A stretch of DNA of 64,000 nt from Nocardia spumae. GTDB lineage: Bacteria > Actinomycetota > Actinomycetes > Mycobacteriales > Mycobacteriaceae. The translations under genes and the position numbers were made by a program. Below are positions 50,977 through 59,528 of this stretch, piece by piece (within the stretch, counting starts at the first letter, position 1; each line of letters starts with the position of its first letter). The DNA lies in assembly GCF_020733635.1 (NCBI RefSeq), contig NZ_JAJFZL010000001.1, positions 1,736,001-1,800,000 of the forward strand, given 5' to 3'. The notes beneath the pieces are model-generated. The model ran no database searches. It saw only the letters and a program-made list of their open reading frames with translations, and was not told the DNA's origin.

Positions 50977-53837
50977 GCCAGCTCCTCGAGCATCAGGGTG
51001 CGTTGGGTCAGATCGTCGGTGAGACGGTCGAAGGCGCTTTGCCAGTGGGGATCCGCGCAGCGGCGCGATGCCACGGTGACCGCCCCGACCGCGCGGGGCG
51101 GGAAATTGATCGCGGCACTGCGCAGCAGGGTGCGATAGGACGCGGGGGACCGGCCCGCGGCGCCGGGCTGGGCGGCGGCCAGGTGCGCGCGATCGAGCAG
51201 GAGCCGGATCACGTGTTCGGCCAGGGGTTGTGGCCAGGGGCGCGGCAGCGCCGGTACCAGCAGTTCGAGTTCGGCCAGCCAGCTGCTGTCGAGTCCGCAC
51301 AGATACCGCACCCGCTGTTCGAGCGGCAACACAGCGAACAGTTCCTGGCGCAACCGCGGATCCGCGCCGAGTGTGGGCGTGGTGCTCAGGACCTCGAACA
51401 ATGGTCCGGCCCATCGCGAGTCTCGCTGTGCGAGTGCGGCTTCGGACCAGCCCGCGCAGATCGGCCCGAGAATGTCGTCGGGCAGGCGCAGCCCGGTGGC
51501 CGCCGCCGCGGAACCGCACAGCGATTCCCAGTGGTTCAGCGGAGTCGCGGCCATCAACCGGCGGATGCGTTCGGCGTCGACATCGGCCCCGCCGTCGCGG
51601 CGGTAGGCGACCGGGTCGAGACGATCGGTGAGCCCGTCGCGCCGGGCGGAGTCGTCGAGCTCGGGCGGCAGGTCGGCTGCCAGTGCGCCGGATCGCACGG
51701 TGATCCAGTCGGCGGCGCGGGCGCGCATCCGCGCGGCGAAGGCCGAATTCGGCAGTCGCGCAAGCAGATCCGCGGCGGTGCGGCGCACGTCCCCGCGCGG
51801 ATCGTCGAGCGCCGATTCCAGCAGCGATTCGTCGTCCGCGCCGACGCCGGCGGCGAGTACCGCCAGCAGTTCGGCTCGTCCGCGCGCCGGTTCCCGGCTC
51901 CAGGTTTCGGTGAGCGCTTCCCGTGCGGCCGCGGCATCGCGGGAGCGCAGGGCGGCCAGCCAGCTCCGCCGTTCGGCGGGATGGCCATGGGTCCACACCT
52001 GCGGATCCTCGTCGCCGGCGCGCAGCAGGGGGCGCCAGCGCGGATGCAGCGCGGCGAGCCACCGGCCACGCGGGCCCGCCAGCCGCAGGAGCGAATCACG
52101 CAGGGCGGTCTGGGTTCTCGCCTGGTCCAGCAGCTCGGCACAGAATGCGTCGGGGGCCCGCGGGTCGCCGGGCAGTGCTGCCTCGAACCATTCCGCGAGC
52201 ATCGGTGACCCGTCGGTGAGCAGCTGGTGCAGCCGATGCGCCGCCGCCGGAGACAGGACCCGGCGATCGTCGGGTGCGGCGGGTGCGAGTGGCTCCACCC
52301 GCGCCGGCTCGGCGCCGCCGCGGTGATAGAGCTCCTGCAGCGCCACCGCATTCAGGACGGTGTGCTCCGGATCGGCCGCGCGTGATGTCTCGGCGACCGC
52401 CGGCGCCAGCGTGCCCGGATCCAAGGTCCGGCGCGCTGTTCCCAGCAGCGCGACCGGGACCACCATGGCCGAGGACGACACAACCGCGGTGGCCGGGCTG
52501 GGGACGCCGGTGGCCGATTCGGTCTCCACATCGACCAGCTCGCCGCCGGACAGGGCGGCGATCGGGACCAGCCCGGCCGCGGTCCATTCGCCGATCACCG
52601 TCAGCGGATGGCCACCGGACAGCCCGATCAACCGCCACGGCACCTCGACGGTCGCGGCGATCGGCACCGCGGTGCCGTCGGCTTCCGCGAGATACCAGCC
52701 GTGCTCACCAGGGGTCGGTACCACCTCCGACAGCAGCATCGGCCATTCGCGTAGCCACGGATCGGCGCTCAGCGCACGGGCATGGGCGCCGAGTTGACCG
52801 GTGACGGTGGGGGATTCGGCGATGATCGTGGTGAACGGCTCGGCCCGGCCGTGGCGGGCTCCCCATACCGCGCGCAGCGGCATCGCGGCGGGGTGGAAAT
52901 GCAGATCGGCCTCCGCCACGGTGCCCGGGATCGGCAGGTCGCCCGCGAAGCTCGCGCTGCCGAAGCTGTGGTCCACCACCTGCGCCCAGCGCTGGGTGTG
53001 CCGGCCGCGCAGCAGCGTGCGCCGACTGAAGACCCGCTCCTCCTCGGTGATCCGCACGCCGAGCACCATCCAGTGATCGCGGACCGCGGGTTCACCGGCG
53101 CGCACCTCCTCGGCCCGGGCCGGATAGCCGATATGCGCGCGCACCCCGGCGGCGAGCTCCGGCGCCAGCTCGTCGAGCCGCCGATGCGCGGTGATCAGCA
53201 GATGGATGCGGGCGAATTCACTGATCAGGATGGCCGGCCACTGTTCGGTGCCGAGCAGGCGCCGCGACAGTTGCCGCAGTGCGGCGGCGACGCCCGGTGC
53301 CTGCGAATCGACCATGCGCTTGGCCACCGCTTCCAGGGCCGCGGGCGAGTGATCGGCCTGGGCCAATCCGGTGCGGATCTGATCGCTGAGCCAGATATCG
53401 AGATCGTCCAGGCCGGCGGTGACCCGCGCGCGCCGCTGATCCAGCGTCGACTGTCTGGTCCCGCGGCTGCCGGACTCGGCCGGCGCCGCGTTGCGGGCGG
53501 CGCGGGACGCGAGCCATTCGGCGGCGAAGTCGGCCGGTGCTTCACACTGCTCGATCGCGCCCTGCGACCACAGCAGCAGGAGGGACAGCGCATGTTTGCA
53601 GGGAAATTTCCGGCTGGGGCACGTGCAGCGATACGCGGGCCCCGACAGATCGACGATCGTCTGATACGGCACGGCCCCGCTGCCCTTGCACGACCCCCAC
53701 AGCGCACTGCCGCGGGCGCCGGTGCCGCGCCAGGCGCCGGCGAGCTTGCGCGCGGCGTTCACCGAGGCGGCATCGGGCGCCAGGGCCAGCACATTGTCGG
53801 CGGTTACGGCATGGGTGGCGGCCGGAGATGTCGTCAC
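50973..53837 (-). CDS. SWIM zinc finger - DUF5691 fusion protein
   Basis: The protein has 954 residues from GTG 53837 with GGGGGA upstream. The SWIM motif CTCPSRKFPCKH (Cys71, Cys73, Cys80, His82) is at the N-terminus after a short lead. The middle (to about 455) is helical and beta-rich with no known fold. From about 458 the sequence MVVPVALLGTARRTLD starts the DUF5691 region, with HEAT-like repeats around 650-700 (AAREALTETW, RGDVRRTAADLLARL). In many genomes the SWIM and DUF5691 proteins are separate neighbouring genes, so the fusion supports a physical complex. It is first in the operon and divergent from the SMC-like ATPase. Confidence 0.8.
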   Translation of the reverse strand: MTTSPAATHAVTADNVLALAPDAASVNAARKLAGAWRGTGARGSALWGSCKGSGAVPYQTIVDLSGPAYRCTCPSRKFPCKHALSLLLLWSQGAIEQCEAPADFAAEWLASRAARNAAPAESGSRGTRQSTLDQRRARVTAGLDDLDIWLSDQIRTGLAQADHSPAALEAVAKRMVDSQAPGVAAALRQLSRRLLGTEQWPAILISEFARIHLLITAHRRLDELAPELAAGVRAHIGYPARAEEVRAGEPAVRDHWMVLGVRITEEERVFSRRTLLRGRHTQRWAQVVDHSFGSASFAGDLPIPGTVAEADLHFHPAAMPLRAVWGARHGRAEPFTTIIAESPTVTGQLGAHARALSADPWLREWPMLLSEVVPTPGEHGWYLAEADGTAVPIAATVEVPWRLIGLSGGHPLTVIGEWTAAGLVPIAALSGGELVDVETESATGVPSPATAVVSSSAMVVPVALLGTARRTLDPGTLAPAVAETSRAADPEHTVLNAVALQELYHRGGAEPARVEPLAPAAPDDRRVLSPAAAHRLHQLLTDGSPMLAEWFEAALPGDPRAPDAFCAELLDQARTQTALRDSLLRLAGPRGRWLAALHPRWRPLLRAGDEDPQVWTHGHPAERRSWLAALRSRDAAAAREALTETWSREPARGRAELLAVLAAGVGADDESLLESALDDPRGDVRRTAADLLARLPNSAFAARMRARAADWITVRSGALAADLPPELDDSARRDGLTDRLDPVAYRRDGGADVDAERIRRLMAATPLNHWESLCGSAAAATGLRLPDDILGPICAGWSEAALAQRDSRWAGPLFEVLSTTPTLGADPRLRQELFAVLPLEQRVRYLCGLDSSWLAELELLVPALPRPWPQPLAEHVIRLLLDRAHLAAAQPGAAGRSPASYRTLLRSAAINFPPRAVGAVTVASRRCADPHWQSAFDRLTDDLTQRTLMLEELA

Positions 53838-53973
53838 ATGTTCCCCCGTTCGTTCGGTACCCCGGATTTGTACCCGAGCCCACCGACAAGATCATGTGGA
53901 TCCGGCCCCGACCGGCCGGGAGTGCTCGGATTCCGACATTCGCCCGATGGTTGCGAGACGAATATCCATGCCG

Positions 53974-54032
53974 CAGAATGTCATTGCGACGTGGCGTTCG
54001 CCTTGTGCAAGATCGCAAGTTCTGGCATTCTG
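53974..54032. promoter_or_regulatory. Long inverted repeat CAGAATGTCA-TTGCGA ... TCGCAA-GTTC-TGGCATTCTG
   Basis: The left arm CAGAATGTCA (53974-53983) followed by TTGCGA (53984-53989) is mirrored by TCGCAA (54013-54018) and TGGCATTCTG (54023-54032), with one mismatch and a 4-nt bulge. The arms enclose 23 nt. It could be an operator pair in the divergent promoter or an RNA hairpin in a leader. Confidence 0.45.
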
Positions 54033-54038
54033 ATCTGT

Positions 54039-54051
54039 TCGGTTGAACCGA
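54039..54051. promoter_or_regulatory. 13-bp palindrome TCGGTT-G-AACCGA
   Basis: This is a perfect palindrome with 6-bp arms around one base, 6 nt from the right arm of the longer inverted repeat. It is a candidate dimeric repressor site between the two divergent operons. No regulator gene is adjacent. Confidence 0.45.
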
Positions 54052-54208
54052 GCCGCCTGCAAGGGTGTAACCCGTGGAACTGCCCGGCCGGGACGGCCGA
54101 GGGGTGGCCACCGGCCGGTTCGACCGTCCGATGGCCATGCGTCCCGCCCGGGCCGGTTCTCCGGTAGCGTTCGCCACGAGGAATCGTGCGTGAATGCCAG
54201 GAGGGGAC

Positions 54209-56617
54209 GTGGGGCAAGGCCAGGGGGAAGCCGCATCGCGCCTGCGCGAGCTGGTTTCCGCTCGCCTGCACGCGGATTCGTCGGTGAGCCCCGATGTCGC
54301 CCACACCGTCCTCACGGCCCTGGGAGACGCGGCCGACGCGGCCGACACCACTCCGCAGTCCGGGATCTTCCTGCGCGCCGTGCGCGTGCGCGGATTTCGC
54401 GGGATCGGCCCGGAGGCGGTGTTGCCGATCGCGCCCGGTCCCGGGCTGACACTCGTCGTGGGCCGCAACGGTTCGGGTAAGTCGAGTTTCGCCGAGGCGG
54501 CCGAACTGGCGCTCACCGGCGTCAACCGGCGCTGGGAGGGGCGGTCGGCCGTCTGGCGCGAGGGCTGGCGGAATATGCACTGCGACAGCGCACCTCGCAT
54601 CGCGGTGGAGCTGGTGTCGGAGGCGGTGGGCGAGTATGCCGTCGTGCGGGAGTGGGCCGACGGGCAGGAGTTGTCCGAAGGCCGGTGGGCCAGACGCCGA
54701 AACGATCGTTCCGACAGTGAATTCCGGATCGAGGACTGGGCTCGTGCGCTGGAGCTCTACCGCCCATTTCTCTCCTACAGCGAACTCGGCGCGGTCGTCG
54801 ACGGGCGCCCCAGTGATCTGTTCGACGCTCTGCACCGCTTGCTCGGACTCGATGACATCAGCGCCGCGCTGGACCGAACCCGTACGCGGCGAATCGAATT
54901 GGAGCGCGCGGCCAAACAGTCGCGGGACGGGCGCCAGGCACTGCTGGACGAATTGATCACCGTCGCCGACGATCGCGCCGAACGCGTCGCCGGCATGTTG
55001 CGGAACCCGACTCCGGATCTGGAGGTGATCGCCCGGGAACTGGCGGGCGCGCGCCACGATCCGGGCGGGGTCGCCGCCCTGCAGGCCATCGCGCGACTGC
55101 GCATCCCCGCCGCCGCGCAGGTCGACGCCGCGGCCACGGCCGTCGAGCGCGGCACCGCGCGGTTGCTCGCCCTCGCGACCGGTGATCTCGAGTCCGAACT
55201 GGGCGTCGCGGATCTGCTGCGCCGGGCCCTCGCTCACACCGAGACCGGCGAGGAATGCCACTGCCCGGTCTGCGGGCACGGTGTCCTCGATGCCACCTGG
55301 CGCCGGGAGACCACCCGCCGCCTCGCCGCCGCCGACCGGCGCGCCACCGCCCTCACCGCGGCGCGCCGGAGCCTGGACGAGGCGATAGCCGAGGCACAGT
55401 CGCTGATCGAACCCGTTCCGCCGGAGCTGGATTCGATGGTCGCCGCGCCGAATATCGATCCGGGACCGGCCGATCGGGCGTGGGCGGACTGGGCCGCGCT
55501 GCTCGACCTCGACGCCGCCGGCACGCTGGCCGCGCGCCTGCGCGGTACCCATGCCGACCTGGCGGCGGAGCTGGGTTTGCTGCAGCATGCGGTATCCAAG
55601 GAACTCGATCGCATCGATGCGGTGTGGACTCCGCTGGTTCCGCGTATCGCGTCCTGGTTGCACGACGCGCGCCAGGTGGCCGCGGCCGATCCGGAATTGC
55701 GGACGGTGCGCCGCGCGGAGGAATGGCTGAAATCGGCGGCCGCCGGACTGCGCGACGAACGCATGGCGCCACTGGCCGAGCACGCGCGACGCATCTGGGG
55801 CGGATTGCGGCAGCGCAGCAATGTGGATCTGGGTGCGATTCGCCTGCAGGGCAACGCCGGAGCCAGCCGCAAAGTCCTGCTCGATGTCACCGTCGACGAT
55901 TCCGACGGCACCGCGCTGGGGGTGATGAGTCAGGGCGAGCTGCACGCGCTGGGGCTGGCGTTGTTCCTGCCCCGGGCCACGGTGGCCGAGAGTCCCTTCG
56001 GCTTCGTCATGATCGACGATCCGGTGCAGGCGATGGATCCGGCGAAGGTGGACGGACTGGCCCGGGTACTGGCCGCGGTGGCACGCAGCGGGCGTCAGGT
56101 GGTGGTGTTCACCCACGACGAGCGGCTGGCCGAGGCGGTGCGCCGGCTGCGGTTGGACGCCACGGTGCTCGAGGTGCAGCGGCGGGAACGATCGCGAGTG
56201 GAGGTGCGGGCGGTCGAGGATCCGGTGCGGCGCTATCTCAGCGACGCGCGCGCCCTGCTGCGCACCCGCCAGCTGCCCCGCCCGATCGCGAACGAACTCG
56301 TGATCACCTGCTGCCGTTCGGCCATCGAGGCGGCCGCGTTGGCTCGCGCTCGCCGTGACCTGCTGGCGGCCGGAATCGACCACCGAGAGGTGCAGAAGCG
56401 AGTCGACCGGGCTCGAACCACCTGGGAGACGGTCTCTTTGGCCGTTTTCGGTGTTCCGGACCGGGTCGACGATCTCAACGAACTGCTCGACCAGCAGGCG
56501 CCCTGGGCGCGTGCCGTGATTCGCGACGCCGCCGCCGGTGCCCATATTCGCATCCAGCGCCGGTCGGGTGATCTGGTGTCCGGGACCAAGCGCTTCGTGA
56601 CATGGCTGAATCCGTGA
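54209..56617 (+). CDS. SMC/Rad50-like AAA ATPase with zinc-hook-type motif
   Basis: The protein has 802 residues from GTG 54209, set by AGGAGGGG upstream (an ATG at 54194 precedes that site). Walker A VVGRNGSGKSS follows the SMC N-terminus LRAVRVRGFRGIG. The middle is coiled coil with CHCPVCG, a hook-like CxxC, near residue 350. The C-terminal lobe has signature MSQGELHALGLALFLPRA, Walker B FVMIDDPVQAMDP and the switch His in VFTHDERL. After that comes a helical extension of about 130 residues. The DDPVQ Walker B variant is common in RecF/Rad50-like ATPases of phage-defence and DNA-repair modules. The small downstream gene overlaps its 3' end. Confidence 0.82.
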   Translation: MGQGQGEAASRLRELVSARLHADSSVSPDVAHTVLTALGDAADAADTTPQSGIFLRAVRVRGFRGIGPEAVLPIAPGPGLTLVVGRNGSGKSSFAEAAELALTGVNRRWEGRSAVWREGWRNMHCDSAPRIAVELVSEAVGEYAVVREWADGQELSEGRWARRRNDRSDSEFRIEDWARALELYRPFLSYSELGAVVDGRPSDLFDALHRLLGLDDISAALDRTRTRRIELERAAKQSRDGRQALLDELITVADDRAERVAGMLRNPTPDLEVIARELAGARHDPGGVAALQAIARLRIPAAAQVDAAATAVERGTARLLALATGDLESELGVADLLRRALAHTETGEECHCPVCGHGVLDATWRRETTRRLAAADRRATALTAARRSLDEAIAEAQSLIEPVPPELDSMVAAPNIDPGPADRAWADWAALLDLDAAGTLAARLRGTHADLAAELGLLQHAVSKELDRIDAVWTPLVPRIASWLHDARQVAAADPELRTVRRAEEWLKSAAAGLRDERMAPLAEHARRIWGGLRQRSNVDLGAIRLQGNAGASRKVLLDVTVDDSDGTALGVMSQGELHALGLALFLPRATVAESPFGFVMIDDPVQAMDPAKVDGLARVLAAVARSGRQVVVFTHDERLAEAVRRLRLDATVLEVQRRERSRVEVRAVEDPVRRYLSDARALLRTRQLPRPIANELVITCCRSAIEAAALARARRDLLAAGIDHREVQKRVDRARTTWETVSLAVFGVPDRVDDLNELLDQQAPWARAVIRDAAAGAHIRIQRRSGDLVSGTKRFVTWLNP

Positions 56618-57015
56618 GACCGACGGTGGCGCAGCGGCTGGCGGCGGCCGCGGATCTCCTGGACGGCACCGTGACCGATGCCGGAGGATTGTGGTCGCGG
56701 GCCACGGTCTGGATTCTGCGCATCGCCCTGGAGCAATCGGTCGACCGGGTCTGGGCGCGCGTGGCCCCGCCGCTGGCCCGATGCAGTATGCGCGCGCAAC
56801 TGCTGGCCCTGGAGAGCTGCGCCGGTCCCGAACTCGCCGGTCGGGTCGCGGGACTGTGGGCGGTGCTGTCACGAGCGGGCCACCACCTCGATTCCGAACC
56901 CGCGCCGAGTGTGCTCGAGCTGCGGGACTGGTACGACGAGACGGCTCGGCTGGTGGAGGAACTCGACCGGATCGAATCGGCGGAGGTACCGGCCGCTTTC
57001 ACCCGTCGCCGCTGA
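56602..57015 (+). CDS. Small helical partner of the SMC-like ATPase
   Basis: The protein has 137 residues from ATG 56602. A GTG at 56614 would give a GTGA stop/start overlap and 133 residues. Either way the gene overlaps the ATPase 3' end (16 or 4 nt) and is translationally coupled. It is predicted all-helical, with LWAVLSRAGHHLDSEP between two long helices (LELRDWYDETARLVEELDRI). I do not recognise a family; a HEPN-like four-helix bundle is possible, but the RxxxxH ribonuclease motif is not evident. Confidence 0.65.
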   Translation: MAESVRPTVAQRLAAAADLLDGTVTDAGGLWSRATVWILRIALEQSVDRVWARVAPPLARCSMRAQLLALESCAGPELAGRVAGLWAVLSRAGHHLDSEPAPSVLELRDWYDETARLVEELDRIESAEVPAAFTRRR

Positions 57016-57057
57016 ACCGGTCGTCGCCGGCGAATTCCGCCCGGCGATAATCGAACG

Positions 57058-57471
57058 ATGGCCGATACCCCGCCGACCCGACCGGACGGCGACGATCGTT
57101 GTCCCTGTGGCAGTGGCGAAGCCTTCGCCCGATGCTGCGCCCCGCGCCTGGACGGCACCGTTCCCGCACCCACCGCGGAGGCCCTGATGCGTTCGCGATA
57201 CACCGCCTTCGCGGTCGGTGACCGCGACTATCTGCTGCGGTCCTGGCACCCCGGCACCCGGCCGCGGCGGCTGACACTCGATCCCGCCCAGCACTGGGTG
57301 TCGCTCCAGGTGTTCGGCACCGAAGCGGGCGGCCTGTTCGACGACACCGGGGTGGTCGAGTTCCGCGCGATCTACCGGATCGCCGGGCGGCGCGGTGTCC
57401 TCTCCGAATGCAGCAGGTTTGCTCGTGTTAACGGCCAGTGGCTGTACGTCGATGGTGATATCGAATCGTGA
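57058..57471 (+). CDS. YchJ family protein (UPF0225) with SEC-C motif
   Basis: The 137-residue protein begins with the SEC-C-type zinc motif RCPCGSGEAFARCC, followed by the YchJ core ALMRSRYTAFAVGDRDYLLRSW and the aromatic-rich HWVSLQVFGTEAGG. The C-terminal half has the NTF2-like fold of this family. Function is unknown in all bacteria; a link to SecA-associated or nucleic-acid-binding zinc motifs is only by similarity. It is 42 nt downstream of the small helical gene. Confidence 0.88.
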   Translation: MADTPPTRPDGDDRCPCGSGEAFARCCAPRLDGTVPAPTAEALMRSRYTAFAVGDRDYLLRSWHPGTRPRRLTLDPAQHWVSLQVFGTEAGGLFDDTGVVEFRAIYRIAGRRGVLSECSRFARVNGQWLYVDGDIES

Positions 57472-57490
57472 TCGGCTCGTGGGTGGTTGC

Positions 57491-57506
57491 TAGTGGTAGG
57501 TCACTA
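57491..57506. promoter_or_regulatory. Inverted repeat TAGTG-N6-CACTA upstream of the SelT/W-like gene
   Basis: A perfect 5-bp-arm palindrome with a 6-nt centre lies in an AT-rich stretch about 110 nt before the ATG at 57617. It is a candidate operator only. Confidence 0.3.
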
Positions 57507-57616
57507 CTATGGCGGCCATACATTTCCGATTAGTACAGATAGCGAAGGAGTTGCCAGTAGGTTACGCGAAGCGCGCTGCGCGATCGCCACGGTCGCCGGC
57601 TCATTAGGGTCGCACC

Positions 57617-57889
57617 ATGGCGCGAATCGCGATCGAATATTGCACGCAATGCCGGTGGCTGTTACGAGCCGGGTGGATGGCACAGGAGTTGCTCAACACC
57701 TTCGGCACCGGCCTCGACGAGGTGGCATTGATCCCCGGCACCGGCGGAGTCTTCCGGGTAACGGTGGATGGTGAACAGATCTGGGAGCGCAAGGCGGACG
57801 GCGGTTTTCCCGATATCGCCCGGCTCAAGCAGCGTGTGCGCGACCGCATAGATCCCGATCGAGACCTCGGCCACATCGACCGAGGCTGA
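57617..57889 (+). CDS. SelT/SelW/SelH-like thioredoxin-fold protein
   Basis: The 90-residue protein has the redox motif CTQC in IEYCTQCRWLLRAGWMAQEL, at the N-terminal turn as in the Rdx/SelW family. The second Cys replaces selenocysteine found in eukaryotic homologues. The strand VDGEQIWERKADGGFPD is the conserved C-terminal segment. It probably acts as a small thiol oxidoreductase. It sits in its own unit, about 60 nt before a carboxylesterase on the same strand. Confidence 0.88.
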   Translation: MARIAIEYCTQCRWLLRAGWMAQELLNTFGTGLDEVALIPGTGGVFRVTVDGEQIWERKADGGFPDIARLKQRVRDRIDPDRDLGHIDRG

Positions 57890-57947
57890 CGCTGACGGCA
57901 TGATCTCGGACGTACTCTCGGTGACAGGGAGTACGAGGAGGTGCGAG

Positions 57948-59522
57948 ATGAGCACTCAATTCTTCGAGGCGACCCCCGCTGAGGACACACTCGGTGATGG
58001 TCCCCTCGCTCACACGACCGGGGGAGCGGTACGCGGATTCCGTGCGGGATCGGTCCACGCGTGGCGCGGTATCCCCTACGCGGCGGCGCCGGCGGGCCCG
58101 CATCGCTTCGCGCGTCCACAGCCGCCCGCATCCTGGTCGGGAGTGCGCGACTGCACCGAATTCGGCGAGATCGCCCCGCAGACCATGGGCGATATGGTGC
58201 CTGTGGACTCCGGGCTGCGGATGGGCGAGGACTGCCTGTGGGTCAATGTGTGGACGCCGGCCGCCGAGCCGGTACAGCCCCGTCCGGTGATGGTGTGGCT
58301 GCACGGCGGCGCCTACTGTCTCGGTACCGCGGCCCAGGCGATATACGACGGTCGCCGGATGGTGGAGGCCGGTGATGTGGTTCTCGTGGCCGTCAACTAC
58401 CGGCTGGGTGCCCTGGGCTTCCTCGATCTGTCCTCACTCGGCGACGAATTCGTGCCGAACCTCGGTCTGCACGATCAGATAGCGGCCCTGGAATGGGTGC
58501 GCGACAATGCCGCCGCCTTCGGTGGTGATCCGGGCAATGTGACCGTCTTCGGCGAATCCTCCGGTGCCGGATGCGTCACCGCACTGCTGACCTCGCCCCG
58601 CGCTGCCGGTCTGTTCCACCGCGCGATCGCCCAGAGCCCGCCGGCCACCACCGTCTTCGGTCCCGATCGGGCCGCCGGAGTCGCGAGCCGTTTCCTGGAA
58701 CTGATGGAGTTGCCGCCCGAGCGTGCCGGTGAACTGCTGGAATGCCCGATCGAGCGGATCGTGGACGCGGCGGGTGTGCTGCTCGACGAGGTGCCGCTGC
58801 AGTCGCCCGGACGCCTCGCCGCCGCCCCGGTGGTCGACGGCGACATCCTCCCGACCTATCCGACCGATCGCTTCCAGCAGGGGCGATCGCATCGGGTACC
58901 GCTGATCATCGGCACCAACAAGGACGAGGCCTCCCTGTTCCGGCTGTTCCGGTCACCGATCATGCCGGTCACCCCCGATGCGGTGAACGCGATGCTCAAC
59001 GCCGTCGCGGGAGAACATCCCGGGCTGTCGCACGAGCGCATCGCCGAGATCACCTCCGCCTACCCGGATCTGGCCAAGACGCGGGGTGCGCTGGCGATGT
59101 CCACCGACGCCGCGTTCCGGATGCCGGCGCACTGGGTGGCCGATGCGCACTCTCGCCACAGCCGCACCTGGATGTACCGTTTCGACCAGGCCACGCCGAT
59201 GCTCAAGGCGGCCCGGGTCGGCGCCGGTCACGCCACCGAATTGCCGTACATCTTCGGCAATTTCGGTTCCTTCGACCACGATCCGACCTTCTGGCTGGGC
59301 GGGCGCAAGGTCGCGATGGAGGTGTCGGGCCGGATGATGCGGCGCTGGCTGGCCTTCGCCGAGCACGGCGTCCCGGCGGCGCTGGACGGTTCCAAGCACT
59401 GGCCGCCGTACCGCGAATCCACCCGCACCACACTGGTCGTCGACGCCTCCGATCGTGTCGTCGACGACCCCGATCACGATCTGCACACCGCCTGGGGTGA
59501 TGAGGCGGTCGGCTTCAGCTGA
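57948..59522 (+). CDS. lipT: Type B carboxylesterase/lipase, LipT-like
   Basis: The protein has 524 residues from ATG 57948, set by GAGGAG at 57935-57940. It belongs to the carboxylesterase type B family: oxyanion motif WLHGGAYCLG, nucleophile elbow FGESSGAG, Glu/Asp in GTNKDEASLF and His in RVGAGHATELPYIFG. These match mycobacterial LipT (Rv2045c) in length and motif order. No signal peptide is visible, so it is probably cytosolic. The substrate is an unidentified carboxylic ester. It is convergent with the P450 gene, 6 nt between stops. Confidence 0.87.
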   Translation: MSTQFFEATPAEDTLGDGPLAHTTGGAVRGFRAGSVHAWRGIPYAAAPAGPHRFARPQPPASWSGVRDCTEFGEIAPQTMGDMVPVDSGLRMGEDCLWVNVWTPAAEPVQPRPVMVWLHGGAYCLGTAAQAIYDGRRMVEAGDVVLVAVNYRLGALGFLDLSSLGDEFVPNLGLHDQIAALEWVRDNAAAFGGDPGNVTVFGESSGAGCVTALLTSPRAAGLFHRAIAQSPPATTVFGPDRAAGVASRFLELMELPPERAGELLECPIERIVDAAGVLLDEVPLQSPGRLAAAPVVDGDILPTYPTDRFQQGRSHRVPLIIGTNKDEASLFRLFRSPIMPVTPDAVNAMLNAVAGEHPGLSHERIAEITSAYPDLAKTRGALAMSTDAAFRMPAHWVADAHSRHSRTWMYRFDQATPMLKAARVGAGHATELPYIFGNFGSFDHDPTFWLGGRKVAMEVSGRMMRRWLAFAEHGVPAALDGSKHWPPYRESTRTTLVVDASDRVVDDPDHDLHTAWGDEAVGFS

Positions 59523-59528
59523 GCCGGC

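Larger units (their letters stand above)
53838..54208. other. 371-bp divergent intergenic region with inverted repeats
   Basis: No gene is supported. It separates the SWIM/MoxR/DUF5682/VWA operon (leftward) from the SMC-like ATPase operon (rightward). Two inverted repeats lie near the middle (see the next two entries). The right part is GC-rich (54080-54180). No -10/-35 pair stands out. Confidence 0.5.

Noticed and set aside
53981..56872. Minus-strand open frame of 963 codons opposite the SMC-like ATPase
   Set aside because: The plus strand has all ABC-ATPase motifs; the antisense product is low complexity.
57509..57607. Small open frame of about 32 codons in the spacer before the SelT/W-like gene
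   Set aside because: It lacks a ribosome-binding site and uses codons rare in this window (ATA, TTA); it is more likely promoter DNA.
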